Source: Temnothorax longispinosus
Taxonomy: Eukaryota > Arthropoda > Insecta > Hymenoptera > Formicidae
Length of the DNA: 64,000 nt
Reading direction: 5' to 3'
Assembly (NCBI RefSeq): GCF_030848805.1
Contig: NC_092358.1
Coordinates: forward strand, 28,501,720-28,565,719
Shown here: positions 22,208 through 33,972 of the stretch, one piece after another
How the letters are laid out: each line of letters starts with the position of its first letter
How positions within the stretch are numbered: the first letter of the stretch is position 1
Notes under the pieces: model-generated
What the model saw: only the letters and a program-made list of their open reading frames with translations
The model's database searches: none
What the model was told of the DNA's origin: nothing
Program-made: the position numbers and the translations under genes

Positions 22208-25200
22208 ATGAGTGGACAGAAGTTCCAGTATGACGAGAGCGGAGGGACATTCTTTTACTTCCTGCTCTCGTTCTTGGCGCTACTGCTGGTACCCGGGACT
22301 TACTACCTCTGGCCACGTTGCCCGAAACAAGGTTAGAGACTCGAGTGAGACAGACAGACAGAGAGAGGGAGGGAGAAAGATCAAGGCAAACTCCATTTTT
22401 TAGACCAAGTAATTTACACGTTACCCGCGATAACGCACGGCCGATGTAACTGGTAACGACGTATACGTTCCACGTACATGACGGACGATTACCGTTTCCT
22501 GTACTCTCGATTTACGTTCTGCTCCACTTTGGTCCCCTTTACCCATTCTTATTCTTTCACGGAAACCCAGCGTCAAACTCGCCCAATCTGCGAGGATAAA
22601 AATGTCCGAATAAATTATCTACTTATTTAATTGTTCAATCTTATAAATTATGTGTATTTAGAAAATTAAGTAATTTCAAGTCATATGTAGATATGATATG
22701 TTATGATCCTAACTTCTTCAGACTACACAAGTTTAAGGCAATATATGTCCTATGTTTCGTGTCAAAATTTATATGAAAGTCTTGTAACATATTATTTGAA
22801 CAATGAATAGACCAAAATTATGTGTACATACCTTTTGATTAACACTATTGTTCGAGTTTTAGTGTTTCACGTAATGACATTTGACCATATAAAGTATCGT
22901 GACAAAATATCTTTAAAATAAGTCGTTTTATTTTGACCCAACTGGCCAATTAATACAGGAATTGCAATTCCTGTATCAATTGGCCAGTTGGGTCGAAATA
23001 AAACGACTTATTTTGAATTATTTGCTGGCGACTGAAATTGTTTTGTTTAAAATATCTTTATTTTTAACCAGTTTTTTAAACTTGGTTTAATTTAAAGATG
23101 TGTAGATTATAGGAATAATATCAATTTAAATTCTATTCAGATCCTGATCAGTTAGCCAAAGAATGCCAATGTGATGGGTGCAAAAAGAAAAAGGTTATTC
23201 TTCAAGCGAACAAACCTTGGAAGGAAACCAAGGCTTTATTTACGTAAGTTTTCATATATTATTTTTATATGTTATATAACATTTTATTATATAAGTGCAA
23301 AATAATATAAATTACATTTATACAATTGTAAAAATTATTATTGAAAAATTCATTGCCCTTTTATATTATATTTATATGTAATTAATGTAAATGTTATTAT
23401 ATATTACAGGAAATTTCTAATCATTCTGGGATGGGCTATCTTGATACTTTTAGCCTATAAGGTGTCCCAATTTGATTACGAAATGGCCAACTTTGATCCG
23501 TATGAAATATTAAGTATACCGCCTGTGAGTATAAAATATAATTTTTATACGTACCGTTAGTTTTGTTGCGTGACAAAAATTAATACCCAAATTCCAATTG
23601 TAGGGTTCTTCCCAAGGTGAGATTAAGAAAGCTTATCGCAAACTTTCCTTAATTCTTCATCCTGATAAAGAAACTGGAAATGAGAAAGCTTTTATGAAAT
23701 TAACTAAAGGTAAGGAATAACGAACATAGTGTCTGCACAGATCTTACATACGGTGTAAATATTGAGTATATGTTGCGTGCTATTAAATATATTTAATAAA
23801 TTTTTAACACATTTATCGCACATGATAATAATACAGCATAGGAAAGGTCGATAAAAATCGTTAGAGTATCCAAACTGGAAATTAATCCTATAACAGTTAA
23901 AAATTAGATATTTGATATTACGTTTTCAAAATTATTCCAAGATCAAATTGCTACTACTAATATTTTAAATCTTTATATAGACTAACAGTTGTTTTTTTTT
24001 TCTATTAACAAAAATAGCTTACCAAGCTTTAACGGACGACGAAGCACGAAAAAACTGGGAAAAATATGGAAATCCGGATGGTCCAGGGGCAATGAGTTTT
24101 GGTATAGCTTTGCCTTCCTGGATCGTTGAAAAAGAGAATTCAGTATGGGTCTTAGGACTATACGCATTAGTGTTCATGGTTGCTTTACCGACGGTTGTAG
24201 GAATGTGGTGGTACAAGAGTATTCGCTACACTGGTGATCAAGTAATTGGCATTTTTATGCCACATTTTTATTTGTGACAAATTTTCAGTTGTTATATATA
24301 TTTAAATTTATCTTTAGGTTCTCCTCACAACGACCGAAATGTATTACTTTTTCTTCGTGAAAACGCCGTCTATGTCATTGAAGAGAGTCATCATGATACT
24401 CGCTGCTTCCTTTGAATTCTTCAAGAAACGTAACGCCGAAATAGTCGAGAGACATTCTGACAGCGAAGAAGTTCCTTCGGTATACATTTAATTATATTTC
24501 TTCATCTTTCTTAGAAATGAATAATGATTTTACTATATATATATATTTTTTTTTTACATATTCAGCTTATCAAACAACTACCTAACTTAGGAGAAAAAAA
24601 CAAAGAAGTACCATTATGCCACTTGTATTCAATTAAAGCTAGAGCACTACTGCATGCGCATTTATCTCGCATACCATTAAATCCTGAGACATTGGATAAA
24701 GACAGACAGTATATCGTAAAGAAATGTCCATATTTGATTCAAGAAATGGTTGCTTGTGTCCATCAAGTGATACTTTTAGCTTATGCCAGAAGAGGTAAGC
24801 ATTTTTTTTTCAATATAGCTTTATGATACATATATACATGAAATAAACAATCAATGGGCATTTTTTTTATAGTACCGCGAGTACCAACCATAACGACTAT
24901 AGAGAACTGTATGAAACTGTGTCCAATGATCGTCCAAGGATTCTGGGAGTTTAAAAACCCTCTCCTTCAATTACCACACATAACGGAGGACAATTTAAAA
25001 TACTTCCACGCAAAGAAGGTATTAATGACAGCGAATTCTACCCGTTGCGATAATGTTTTTATCATTATCGATGAAATTTACTTAACAATGTGACTTTTCC
25101 TTAGCGTCAAATCAAAAGTCTTCAACAATTTGCACAATTGAAAGGAGAAGAACGAAGACTGATACTTAGAAATCTGTCCGACAGTCAGTACGAAGATGTT

Positions 25201-26484
25201 ATGAAGGTTCTTGGAAATATGCCATACATTGACTTTAAAGTACGATCCGAAGGTAATTGATATATTAGTTATTTTCTTGTACTTCTGTAAAACGTTTGGT
25301 ATTAACTAGAACAACGTAATTTATGCGGTATTATATTCTTTATAACTTACTTAATGTATTTCAATCTATTTCAGTAATCGATGATGAGAATCCTACCGTC
25401 TACACTGCTGGTGCTATTGTAACGGTAACGGTATCGCTTACGCGAAAAGACATGAAGCATCTCTTTGGAAATGACTCTGTCAATGAACGAACGATAATTG
25501 ACGATAGCAAAGGCGGTGAAGCAATTGAAGAAGCCTCAGAGGAACAAAATCAATCGACAAAAACTGCAAAGCCAGCATGGCTTAAACAAAAGAAAGGCCA
25601 AAAGAAGTCGCATAAAAAGGGTACCAATAAAAAGTTGGCTCCTGCTAAAAATACACAGGCACAGTCTCAAGCTGTGGCTAACAATACTCAGCACAGCAAT
25701 ACTCCTAATGCGAGAAAGAAGGATGATAAGACGGAGAAAGAGTCTTCCAAGGAGAAATTGTCGGATGTCAGTGACAGTGAAGCCGAGAGCGATCGAAGTG
25801 ACGACGAAGATAGTCACGACAAAAAAGACGCATCTCACGATGACGACGATACCGAATGGGAAAAGTAAGAGGAATATTTATACTTCATTTTTACGTCATA
25901 TATTAAATCATTATTTATATATTTCGCTCATAGCTGAATTTAACATTCCATTTTCTTTTAAACAGATTCCAACAGAGAATCTCCAAGCGGGAGAGAGTGT
26001 TGGAGGGAAGGAGTAATTTGTCACATGAAGTGCATTGTCCACTCTTTCCTGATGTTAAGCAAGAGTATTGGTGGGTCTATATCTGTGATCGCAAAAGTCA
26101 AACGCTGTTAACAACCCCTATACACGTCACATCCTTAGCACAATTTGAGGAGATTCAATTAAGATTTACGGCACCACGCTGGCCAGGCCTTTATACATTT
26201 ACCGTGTGTCTACGTAGCGATTCGTTCTTGGGCTTTGATCAAGCTCAAGACATTAAAGTGAGTTATTTAACAATTCAAGTAACCCAGCAAAAAATCTCAT
26301 TTCTTATTATTTATATTTGTAACGATGCGACGATGCTTTATAGTTGGACGTGAAGGAGGCACCAGAAATACCGACCGAACATCCGCAATGGGACATTTCG
26401 GATGAAGAAACTGCGGAAGATGTGGATGCAGCTGATGAACATTCCGAATTCACAACCGACGAGGACATTAGTGACAATGAATAA
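22208..26484 (+). CDS. Sec63: Translocation protein Sec63 (12 exons)
   Basis: Exons 22208-22331, 23141-23243, 23410-23524, 23604-23709, 24018-24241, 24318-24479, 24566-24794, 24873-25018, 25105-25252, 25375-25864, 25966-26257, 26344-26484; all GT-AG with agreeing phases, giving 759 residues (human SEC63 has 760). The first membrane segment (TFFYFLLSFLALLLVPGTYY) is in exon 1 and the second in exon 3. A lumenal J domain follows with the HPD triad near residues 133-135 (SLILHPDKE), then a third membrane segment (VWVLGLYALVFMVALPTVVG). The cytosolic Brl/Sec63 domain spans exons 6-11 with a charged Lys/Ser/Asp-rich insertion in exon 10, and the C-terminus is acidic (TTDEDISDNE). Sec63 recruits BiP to the Sec61/Sec62 translocon through its J domain. 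The start is chosen because it gives the conserved N-terminus MSGQKFQYDE. Confidence 0.97.
22915..23014. repeat. 100-bp near-perfect palindrome in Sec63 intron 1
   Basis: The two arms pair almost completely around an axis at 22964/22965 (GAATTGCAATTC). The left arm reads AAAATAAGTCGTTTTATTTT then GACCCAACTGGCCAAT; the right arm is its reverse complement with few changes. Each arm carries a CCAAT box. It is probably a foldback MITE related in design to the palindrome clusters at 43454-45109 and 58692-61110, but its arm sequence differs from theirs. Confidence 0.85.
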
Positions 26485-26668
26485 TAGCTATTTCTCACAT
26501 GTGATCGGAATAGATATTCTAAAAGTCCGCATTTTCCTCTTTTTTTACTTCTCAAGTTAATGTACAATGGACTTTTATACGTGGAATTGCATAATCGTTG
26601 ATGTATGTGGACAATCTAGAAAAATAGTCTGGTGTGTAAGATTTGTCAGTGTGGAGAAAGTAATAGTG

Positions 26669-26674
26669 AATAAA
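26669..26674 (+). terminator. Sec63 polyadenylation signal
   Basis: AATAAA 185 bp after the Sec63 stop codon, followed by T-rich sequence. This is a plausible cleavage signal; not verified by transcript data. Confidence 0.55.
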
Positions 26675-26988
26675 GAGCATAATATTTATTTTAACATCGT
26701 TGTTCAATCCTCAATTTGGATGTGTTCAATCCTTAATTGAGATCTGTATACAGTTTTCTAATAAAATATATGAGTATAAAAAAATATTGTATCTATCCAT
26801 ATTAAAATACATCTCTTGTTAGAATCGTTGACCGAACGTGTTCTTCAACGACTATAACAGTATACAAAAGTAACAGGTATCATAAAATCTGGGTTAAGCG
26901 AAAGTAGTAAAAGATATTTAAGCTACACACATACACATATAAAGCACACAAAAGATCATTCAACCGTTGCACTTTTTATCATAGACAC

Positions 26989-26995
26989 TATAAAT
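26989..26995 (+). promoter_or_regulatory. TATA-box candidate for the small peptide gene
   Basis: TATAAAT lies 77 bp upstream of the ATG at 27066, in the short interval after Sec63. A focused promoter here would give a leader of only about 45 bases. This is consistent with the small gene being transcribed independently of Sec63, but is unverified. Confidence 0.35.
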
Positions 26996-27065
26996 TTAAA
27001 GTATTCGCCGATCCATCACAAAGACAGTCTGAATGAATATCGACAACTAGATAGATATCTGACAT

Positions 27066-27672
27066 ATGGTAACAATGAGAACGATGAGTGTAATATTTCG
27101 TGCAATGCAAGTGAGTACATTTCATTTTTTTTTTTAATACAATAGATATCCATTGTCTACATTAGATATCACAACTGTATTTCAGATACTTAAAATCTAT
27201 TTTATACTCTACCTTTCCCTAAGTATTATGGTTGTTGCGCTTGAAAGGGGTAAGTTATTGTCTAAGAAAAAATATATCAACGTCAAATAACAATAAAATT
27301 ATTTCGCACGTATATATAAGCTATTCACATCTGTATTCACATTGTGTATTAAGCTAAATAAGAATATTTATATTTATTTATTTTATTTATTTTATTTTTC
27401 TAAAATATTTATAAAAAATAATTTTTATATATCTAGTATATATTGCGCGTGTGTGTAAAATGATTGCAAGGTCAGTCTCTTTTTATAAAAATTACAGTTA
27501 TAAAAGTACTTTATATTTTAACAAACTTTTCTAAACAGGTCAGAACGATAGATATCAAGCAGTAAAATTGGAGCAACTGTTGAACAAGCCTGTCTATACG
27601 TTTGTTAAGACTGATAAACATGCCAATATTAAATGGGGTGTACGGCATTACGTTCCACGTACATTAAGATAA
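27066..27672 (+). CDS. Unrecognised 80-residue basic peptide with signal-like N-terminus (3 exons)
   Basis: Exons 27066-27110, 27186-27249 and 27539-27672, with strong donors (CAA/gtgagt, GGG/gtaagt) and acceptors (tttcag, aaacag); phases agree and give 80 residues ending ...HYVPRTLR. Residues 16-33 (ILKIYFILYLSLSIMVVA) form a signal peptide or single membrane anchor. The remaining 45 or so residues are strongly basic, with no cysteine and no clear dibasic cleavage site followed by an amidation Gly. An in-frame TGA lies two codons before the ATG, so the N-terminus is complete; Met codons 4 and 7 are alternatives. The gene is convergent with IKK-beta, with 58 bp between stop codons. I do not recognise the family. 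It could be a secreted peptide or a small inner-membrane or ER protein. Each exon is too short for ordinary ORF calling. Confidence 0.72.
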
Positions 27673-27730
27673 ACAGACTTCAAGAATTGAATATATGACG
27701 GATTAATACAGATGTGAGCGCTATCTTTAA

Positions 27731-30700
27731 TCACGGGTCCAATTTAACCACTTCAAGATATTTTTTTTTTATTTGAGTCATCAAATTGTCCAACCTAAGA
27801 AGAGAAATAGAATATAAGATAAATCTGTATTAAAACTAAACAATATCATAAAAAAAGGAGACATCATACTTACATGTAACGTGTGATCAAATTATCATAT
27901 ATCACATTATCCTCTGATTGAATAACACTATCTAATTCAGTAGTAGAGATATTTAAAGATTGATAGTTGTTAGATTGCTGAGAGACACTATTAGTGTCCG
28001 ATTGTGTGATTCTTTGATATTCTTCCCAATATAATTTCGTCATGGCAGTGACAGAAATAAATATTTTTTCTAGTTTTGACAGTTCATCTTGCAATTTATC
28101 TATTAGCCTGTTGAAAATACATATTAAAAGTAAAATATGTATATAATACATATGAAATGTATAATTTACGATAAATAAACTTTTAGTACCTTGTAATATC
28201 AATGATATTTTTATTACGAAGTTGCGTTTCACGCGCAGTCACAAATGAAAACACTAATTTCGACATGTCCAATGGCTTTGCTGTTTTATGTAGACTTTCT
28301 ATCTTGAATTTTAGATATATATCACATATCTTATCATACCTATAAAGATAATATAAGAGAGAATATTAAAATATAAAACATTTTATATAACAATCATCTG
28401 TAACACATTTATACTTACAACTCTGATAAATTCCCCATATAATCAATAGCTTGAGCTCGATCTCTCAATCCATTATTATCTTCCTTCAGAGACATAAACT
28501 TCATCTTTATCTGATCTGCTGCACTAACCAATTTATTAACTTTGTCAAAATAAATTTGTACTTTTCTTTTATCAGTTGTGTCTTCATCCGTCAGGTTCAT
28601 ATATTTCATACGAATCGTATGTACTTGTTCTATAAGAATCTTTATATTCTCCAATGTCTTCTCCATGTTCGTATTAAACATATCGATTTTTTGATGTAAT
28701 AAGTCTCTGAAATATGCAAAAATATTATCTATACTAATACTTGACAGAAGGTACAATTTTACAATTTTATAGCAATATTATATAAAAAACTTACACATTT
28801 ATACTAAGCGCAAAAATGTACAATTGAAATAAATTCTTTTCTTTTTTCGTAAAATATATTGTATGGCGATAATAATCTTTCAGTATTTCATAATTCAACT
28901 CATTTTTTGATTGTGTCATCATTTTCTCCACTGCTGTAGGAATACTTAATGTGGGTATATCTTCTATCAAACATCCATTTTTGAAGAGAAAGAAAACATG
29001 ATCCTACAAGCAAAATTGTAATAAATTTAAAAATAGCATTTTACTTTATGGTATCTTACAAGTTGATATGATAATACATACATTAATTTGTGACGCAAGT
29101 GATGCAGTACTTTCAGTCAGTATTGCACCTTTGTAGTCAGTTAACACTTGATGCTTAATTTCAATATTAGTATCTCTTTCTATTAACAACTGAAGATCTC
29201 TGAGAGTAGTACTGCTATCAATTTCATATGTATTAATTTTGTAAAATGGCGTACAGAAGACATATAGTATCTATATATAAAAAATACAAATTAAACAAGA
29301 AAAACAGAAAAGGAATAAAATATACTTGATTATTATACATACTTTGTTTGATAATGCACGTTGCAACATTGTAAATACTGCTAAATGAGACATACCAAAT
29401 TCGTCGAGCATTTTACCTCTTTTATGTGGATCCCATTGTAAAACTAGTCTGAACCACTGGACTATTTTGTTTCGAAGACAACTGAGAAACGAGAAAAAAT
29501 ATTATATACCGTGCTAAATATGTATATAAAAATTATCAAATAAAAGATATATAAACTTTATTCTTGCTTTCTATAAAAGAAAGTACTTAAATATTTAATA
29601 TTGCATACATATCGTGATTATAGAAAGAGAAAATGAGATTCTTACTCCGATAAATGAGTTGGATTTTGAATATCTTTCCCAAAAATGACTCTCCCTTCTG
29701 ACTCATAAGCGTGAATATCATCATAACTCTTATTCTTAATGTATTTCATCCTATAAAATGACATTAAGTTTAAAGCTTGACATTTGTATCATTTTTTTTT
29801 TATAAATATACTCCATTATATTCTTCACTTTTTACCATTCCATAGTATGTTGCATTGTTGGTAAAAATGGTCTTCTTCCAGTTACAAGTTCATAAAACAA
29901 TATTCCTAAGCTCCAGTAATCCACAGAGCAACTATATTTTTCTCCCCAAAGAAGTTCTGGAGCAACGTAATTTAGCGTGCCAACTAAAGAAGCAGATGTA
30001 CTTGCTTCCCCAAGTTCTTTGGCATATCCGAGATCTATTAATTTATATGAGATCTGTAATACATGTATACATAAAAGTTTAATTAAATCAACGCACACAA
30101 GTCAGTAATATAAATTACTTTCATATAAATCATTTTCTCATTTATATCTTACCACATTCTGTTCATCTTGTAAAATTATGTTTTCTGGCTTTAAATCTCG
30201 ATGAGTTATGTTATGGAAATGTAAATATTCCACAGCTGATGAGATCTCACTCATTACTTTGATTGCTTCTGTTTCACTAATTCCACAACAATTTTCTGGT
30301 TGATTAAAAATCTATAAAAGAAGGAAATACTGTTATTTTACATTACCCCAGAAGAACAATTTATATATAGATCAACTTAAACAAAATACAACTTTTCTCA
30401 AATCTCCTTTTCTGCAATATTCCATACAGAGAATCGGCAGATTTTCTTCGACATTTGGAAGCTTAAATGGAATGCATCCTGTTCTTACGATGTTTGGATG
30501 CTTCAAGCGTTTCATTATATCAACTTCGTTGGCCCATCTCTTTCGTTGTATTGGCGTTAACTGTGAATAATTCCATTTGCATTTTTTTATTGCTGAAATC
30601 ATAATCAACAATTTTATTTTATATATATATATAAATATATATATTCATTATACAGTATTATAAGTTTGTCTGTATGCATGATTCTTCTCAGAGAATTTTT

Positions 30701-30854
30701 CAAAATAAGATGTGTTCTTTTTACATTGATATTTTAATTATACTGAAATATTACCAATCTTTTTGCCACTTGGAACGTGTATCCAGAGCTCAACAGTTCC
30801 GAAGCCCCCAGTACCCAGAACACGATTTAGCTTCCAACCGTCAGTTGACGTCAT
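27731..30854 (-). CDS. IKKbeta: Inhibitor of NF-kB kinase subunit beta (12 exons)
   Basis: Exons 30854-30755, 30592-30393, 30311-30153, 30053-29836, 29750-29646, 29481-29343, 29270-29082, 29003-28795, 28706-28419, 28339-28190, 28107-27874, 27794-27731; phases agree and give 684 residues. The N-terminal kinase domain has the glycine loop GTGGFGTVEL, the lysine motif AIKKC, the catalytic loop HRDLKPEN, and DLG in place of DFG, as is usual for IKKs. The activation loop STSASLVGT keeps the two serines spaced as in the IKK SxxxS site. The block GDLRK...NQPENCCGI is an IKK signature. A ubiquitin-like domain and a helical scaffold/dimerisation region follow. The kinase phosphorylates IkB/Relish in Toll/Imd immune signalling. 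If exon 11 were not spliced at 27874 it would stop at 27870-27872; the donor there (gtaagtat) and in-frame exon 12 support splicing. Confidence 0.92.
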
Positions 30855-31806
30855 CTCGAGTGTAAGATAAATTTCGTTTCAGCTATGTATGTTGTACGTA
30901 GCTATGTATGTAGATCGAGGGCTGAATAATTCTCAGTAGACGTGACACCATGCTGATAAGGTAAATAAAAGTTTTATGTTATTTTTCATTGAAAAAAGCA
31001 TACATTGCAAGTTAAATACACCGTTCAACAATTGGACGTTCTTACCGAAAATGCATTAGCGCAGCACGAAGAGAGATTATTTCGTGACACACACACGTAA
31101 CAATGTTATCAAAACCTGCTATTAACCTGCATATCGCACTTCGCTGACTTCACACTTCAACGTTCTTTGAAGTTAGCAAACATTAGACCAACAGCTCAAT
31201 CTCATTCGTCGTGAAGTCGGTGAAGTGAAACGTATACCGATTGGTTACTAATGGTTACTAATGCGCACGTGACTACCTACATAAAATTTTGTCACATGTG
31301 TAGTCCATTTTTTTTCTCACCCTAGTCCTAGTGATACAAAAAGAATTAATGATCGACAATTTAATAAACTTGGCAACTGTAATCTTTCGTTTAATTGATA
31401 GGAAACATGTATTTTAACCTTTGAAAGAAGTAGATATATGTACCCTTCTCCGTCTTTCTCTAATGACACATGACACTTGGGCTGCATTCCGATATTCACT
31501 GTCAGTAGTGAACATCTATATTTTACGTCACGTATACTATAGATTTTCAGTACTGAAAGTTGTTGACAGTGAATATCAGAATGCAGCCTTGACGTGACCT
31601 GATGACACCCTGACACCCTCGATGTACACGTGACTGACTTGACAGCTGACAGCTTCTGTGACAGCGTCTGCTAGGATTTTCCTTACTGCGCATGCGCGAG
31701 ATTGTCCCTCCATCTCGCATCGCAGCGCTGAAACACCTGAATGTAGCTTGAAATTGGCTTGAATGCTGATGCTGAGTGCCGTCGCCCCGGTCGCCCGTCA
31801 ACAAAC
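30855..31806. other. Divergent promoter region of IKK-beta and the CENP-M-like gene
   Basis: 952 bp between two start codons facing away from each other. It contains an inverted repeat at 31480-31589 (separate entry) and a more GC-rich patch near 31590-31800 next to the CENP-M start. No coding exon seen. Confidence 0.6.
31480..31589. repeat. 110-bp inverted repeat between IKK-beta and CENP-M
   Basis: The left arm begins GGCTGCATTCCGATATTCAC and the right arm ends with its near-complement, ...GTGAATATCAGAATGCAGCC; about 26 bp pair at the ends and the centre is less conserved. The terminal GGCTGC resembles the GGCTGCGTTC ends of palindromes at 43921 and 58692, suggesting a related MITE family. 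Confidence 0.75.
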
Positions 31807-33797
31807 ATGGCCGAGATCCTTAAAAGCGGCACGGTTCGGAGAAGCGAGTGTTTGATTGCTTTTATGGTGCGTCTGTGACGGTAAAAAGAAGAAAAGAAAG
31901 TTTTTACTGTTCGCACTCCTGCATATCTTGCATATTTTCGAGAAAAAGAGTGAAAGTCCGTCGCTCTTGGCACGCTACGCGAGATTTGTTTGCGAATGTT
32001 CGGCTTCAGTTTTGCCGGTACTTATTTCATTATACAGGCGTCAAATTTTCTTATTTTCTTCTATTTGAAAGAACAGCGATTTTTAATATAAAATGGTTCT
32101 ACATGAATTTCCACGCGAAGCTTTCCACGTGAAGCGAAATTCATCCCACCGCGCCTGGTGCTAGCAGGACGAAACGAGGTTTATCATTCCACATGAGTTT
32201 CAAGCTTTTTGCATGAACTGTAATTGTACAATCATTGTTTCACCCCTGCACTGTATGATGGGGAATGGATTTTGCTTCACGTGGAAAGTTGGAAACTTAT
32301 GTGAAATCATACAATAATAGACCTCGTTCCACCACGTTCCACCCTGCAAGCACCAGGTGGTGTAGGATGGACCTTGCTTTATGTGGAAAGTAGGAAACCT
32401 ATAGGCCATATGGAACCATTTTAATGTAATAAATTGTATACAAAAATGAAACTTGAACCATGACCTCAACAATTATATATGTCAAGGCCATTGAAGCTGG
32501 GTTCAATTAGAAGTGGCGTCCGTATAATGAGACAAACACATGGACTACGTTTAGGTGGCCTGATTTATGCCAAAATTATAACTTTGGCGTAAATTGGATC
32601 GTGTAAACGTAGTCATTGCTTCAGTTTTCTGGTGTCAAGATATAACGTGATGTATATGTACATATTTGATAAATGTACCTAATCAAAGTACCTATACTAA
32701 GTGAATTTTAATTTATTTGGCCAGAGTTATTTTGAGAGTATAAGTGGCATTTGTTCCTATTACATTAACAAATAAATTAACATTTTATCTTTTTATCACA
32801 CGGTCCATCAGTCTGAAAATTATTGTAATTTCTGATTGGAATATATCCTTCAAATTACTATATCTTTTTTTTTATTATGAAAATTATAGGATTTGTAGGG
32901 AATAATAATATATTTAATACGGTGTTTTTAGTAAATTTTATAATTAGAAATAAAAGTGACCTTGTGCAAAAATAAGTGAAAAATATGCAGACGAAAAATA
33001 TTATCTTCTTGCTATGTCACAGTTTATTGAACATTTTGTATATTAGCACAAAACATTTAATATGTAATTCTTGTAATCAATATATTTATTATATAGAATA
33101 TTTTTCCAGATAGTAGGATCAGCTGAATTATGCCAGAAAATATCAGAGGGCTTACATCAAAGTGCGAGAGAAAGGAAGTGGCATATATCTGTACATCAGT
33201 GTGAATCTGTTAACGACGTTATAAAAGCGAGGATAGATATCTCTGTGGATTTTATCATTTTTGCTTTTGACTTAAGAGCTTCGCACACTTTGTCAGAAGT
33301 AAGTTTCTTTTGTACAAATAATTTTTAACGTAATTTTATTATATTAAATAGTTTTTCATCTTTAGTTACTTATTATTAATTAATGATTATATATTGAAAG
33401 AAATCTATGTTTATTATTGTTAATAATTTTTAAGATAGAAGCTAACATAGCCACGATAGATGAATACTACATAGTCTCTGGTGCAGCCTGCCTAGTAAAT
33501 TGCAATGGAATATCTAATGTCATGGGATTGATCCATAAATCAAAGAAACTTTGTCACAAGTATAATATTCGTTTTCTCTCCGCTAACATTTCTGTAAGTC
33601 TATGTTGAAAGTTATATTACAAATTTCATACATTATAATTTATATTTGTTAATTATATGTATTTAAAAGTATATTTTTTATTTTAGAATACGCAAGCCTG
33701 CTTCTTTTTAGGAAGTAGACTCCTCAATATAACAGAAGGAGTATTGGGATTAAACAGCGGTATACCAGTTATTGGAACTGTCGCACAGTATAACTAG
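31807..33797 (+). CDS. CENPM: Centromere protein M-like (4 exons)
   Basis: Exons 31807-31866, 33110-33298, 33435-33593, 33687-33797, with agreeing phases and 172 residues (human CENP-M has 180). CENP-M is a small GTPase-like fold without GTP binding, part of the CENP-H/I/K/M complex of the inner kinetochore. The match covers the whole protein: an N-terminal strand and degenerate P-loop position (CLIAFMIVGSAELCQ), then IDISVDFIIFAFDLRASHTL aligned with the vertebrate block IDLIVFVVNL, followed by the DEYYIVSGAACLV and LIHKSKKLCHKYN region, and a C-terminal hydrophobic block ending near GVLGLNSGIPVIG. The call is by recognition of these motifs and overall length; the N-terminal segment is the least certain. 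Intron 1 (1.24 kb) holds a MITE. The downstream EED gene begins only 175 bp after this stop codon. Confidence 0.75.
32090..32430. mobile_element. Non-autonomous inverted-repeat element (MITE) in CENP-M intron 1
   Basis: Left and right halves are imperfect reverse complements over about 340 bp. The outer ends read AAAATGGTTC at the left and GAACCATTTT at the right. Inner matching blocks include CTTTCCACGTGAAGC against GCTTTATGTGGAAAG and GCCTGGTGCTAGCAGG against CCTGCAAGCACCAGG. No coding capacity. It is more diverged than the palindromes at 43-45 kb and 58-61 kb and belongs to another family. Confidence 0.7.
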
Positions 33798-33798
33798 G

Positions 33799-33801
<3 letters not shown>

Positions 33802-33841
<40 letters not shown>
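33802..33841. repeat. GA microsatellite between CENP-M and EED
   Basis: A run of GA units starts 5 bp after the CENP-M-like stop codon and lies within the 175 bp before the EED start. GAGA tracts can be promoter elements in insects (GAGA-factor sites), but a neutral microsatellite is equally possible. Confidence 0.9.
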
Positions 33842-33843
<2 letters not shown>

Positions 33844-33972
33844 TTACCTAGGGTGATTCGCAGGTAATTTACATCACATTTTCTCTCAAAAATTAAATGT
33901 TAGACTGTGTGCGTTGAAGAACCGTTATCAATTGTCAATAATATTATTTAGATCATTAAAACCAGCATTGAG

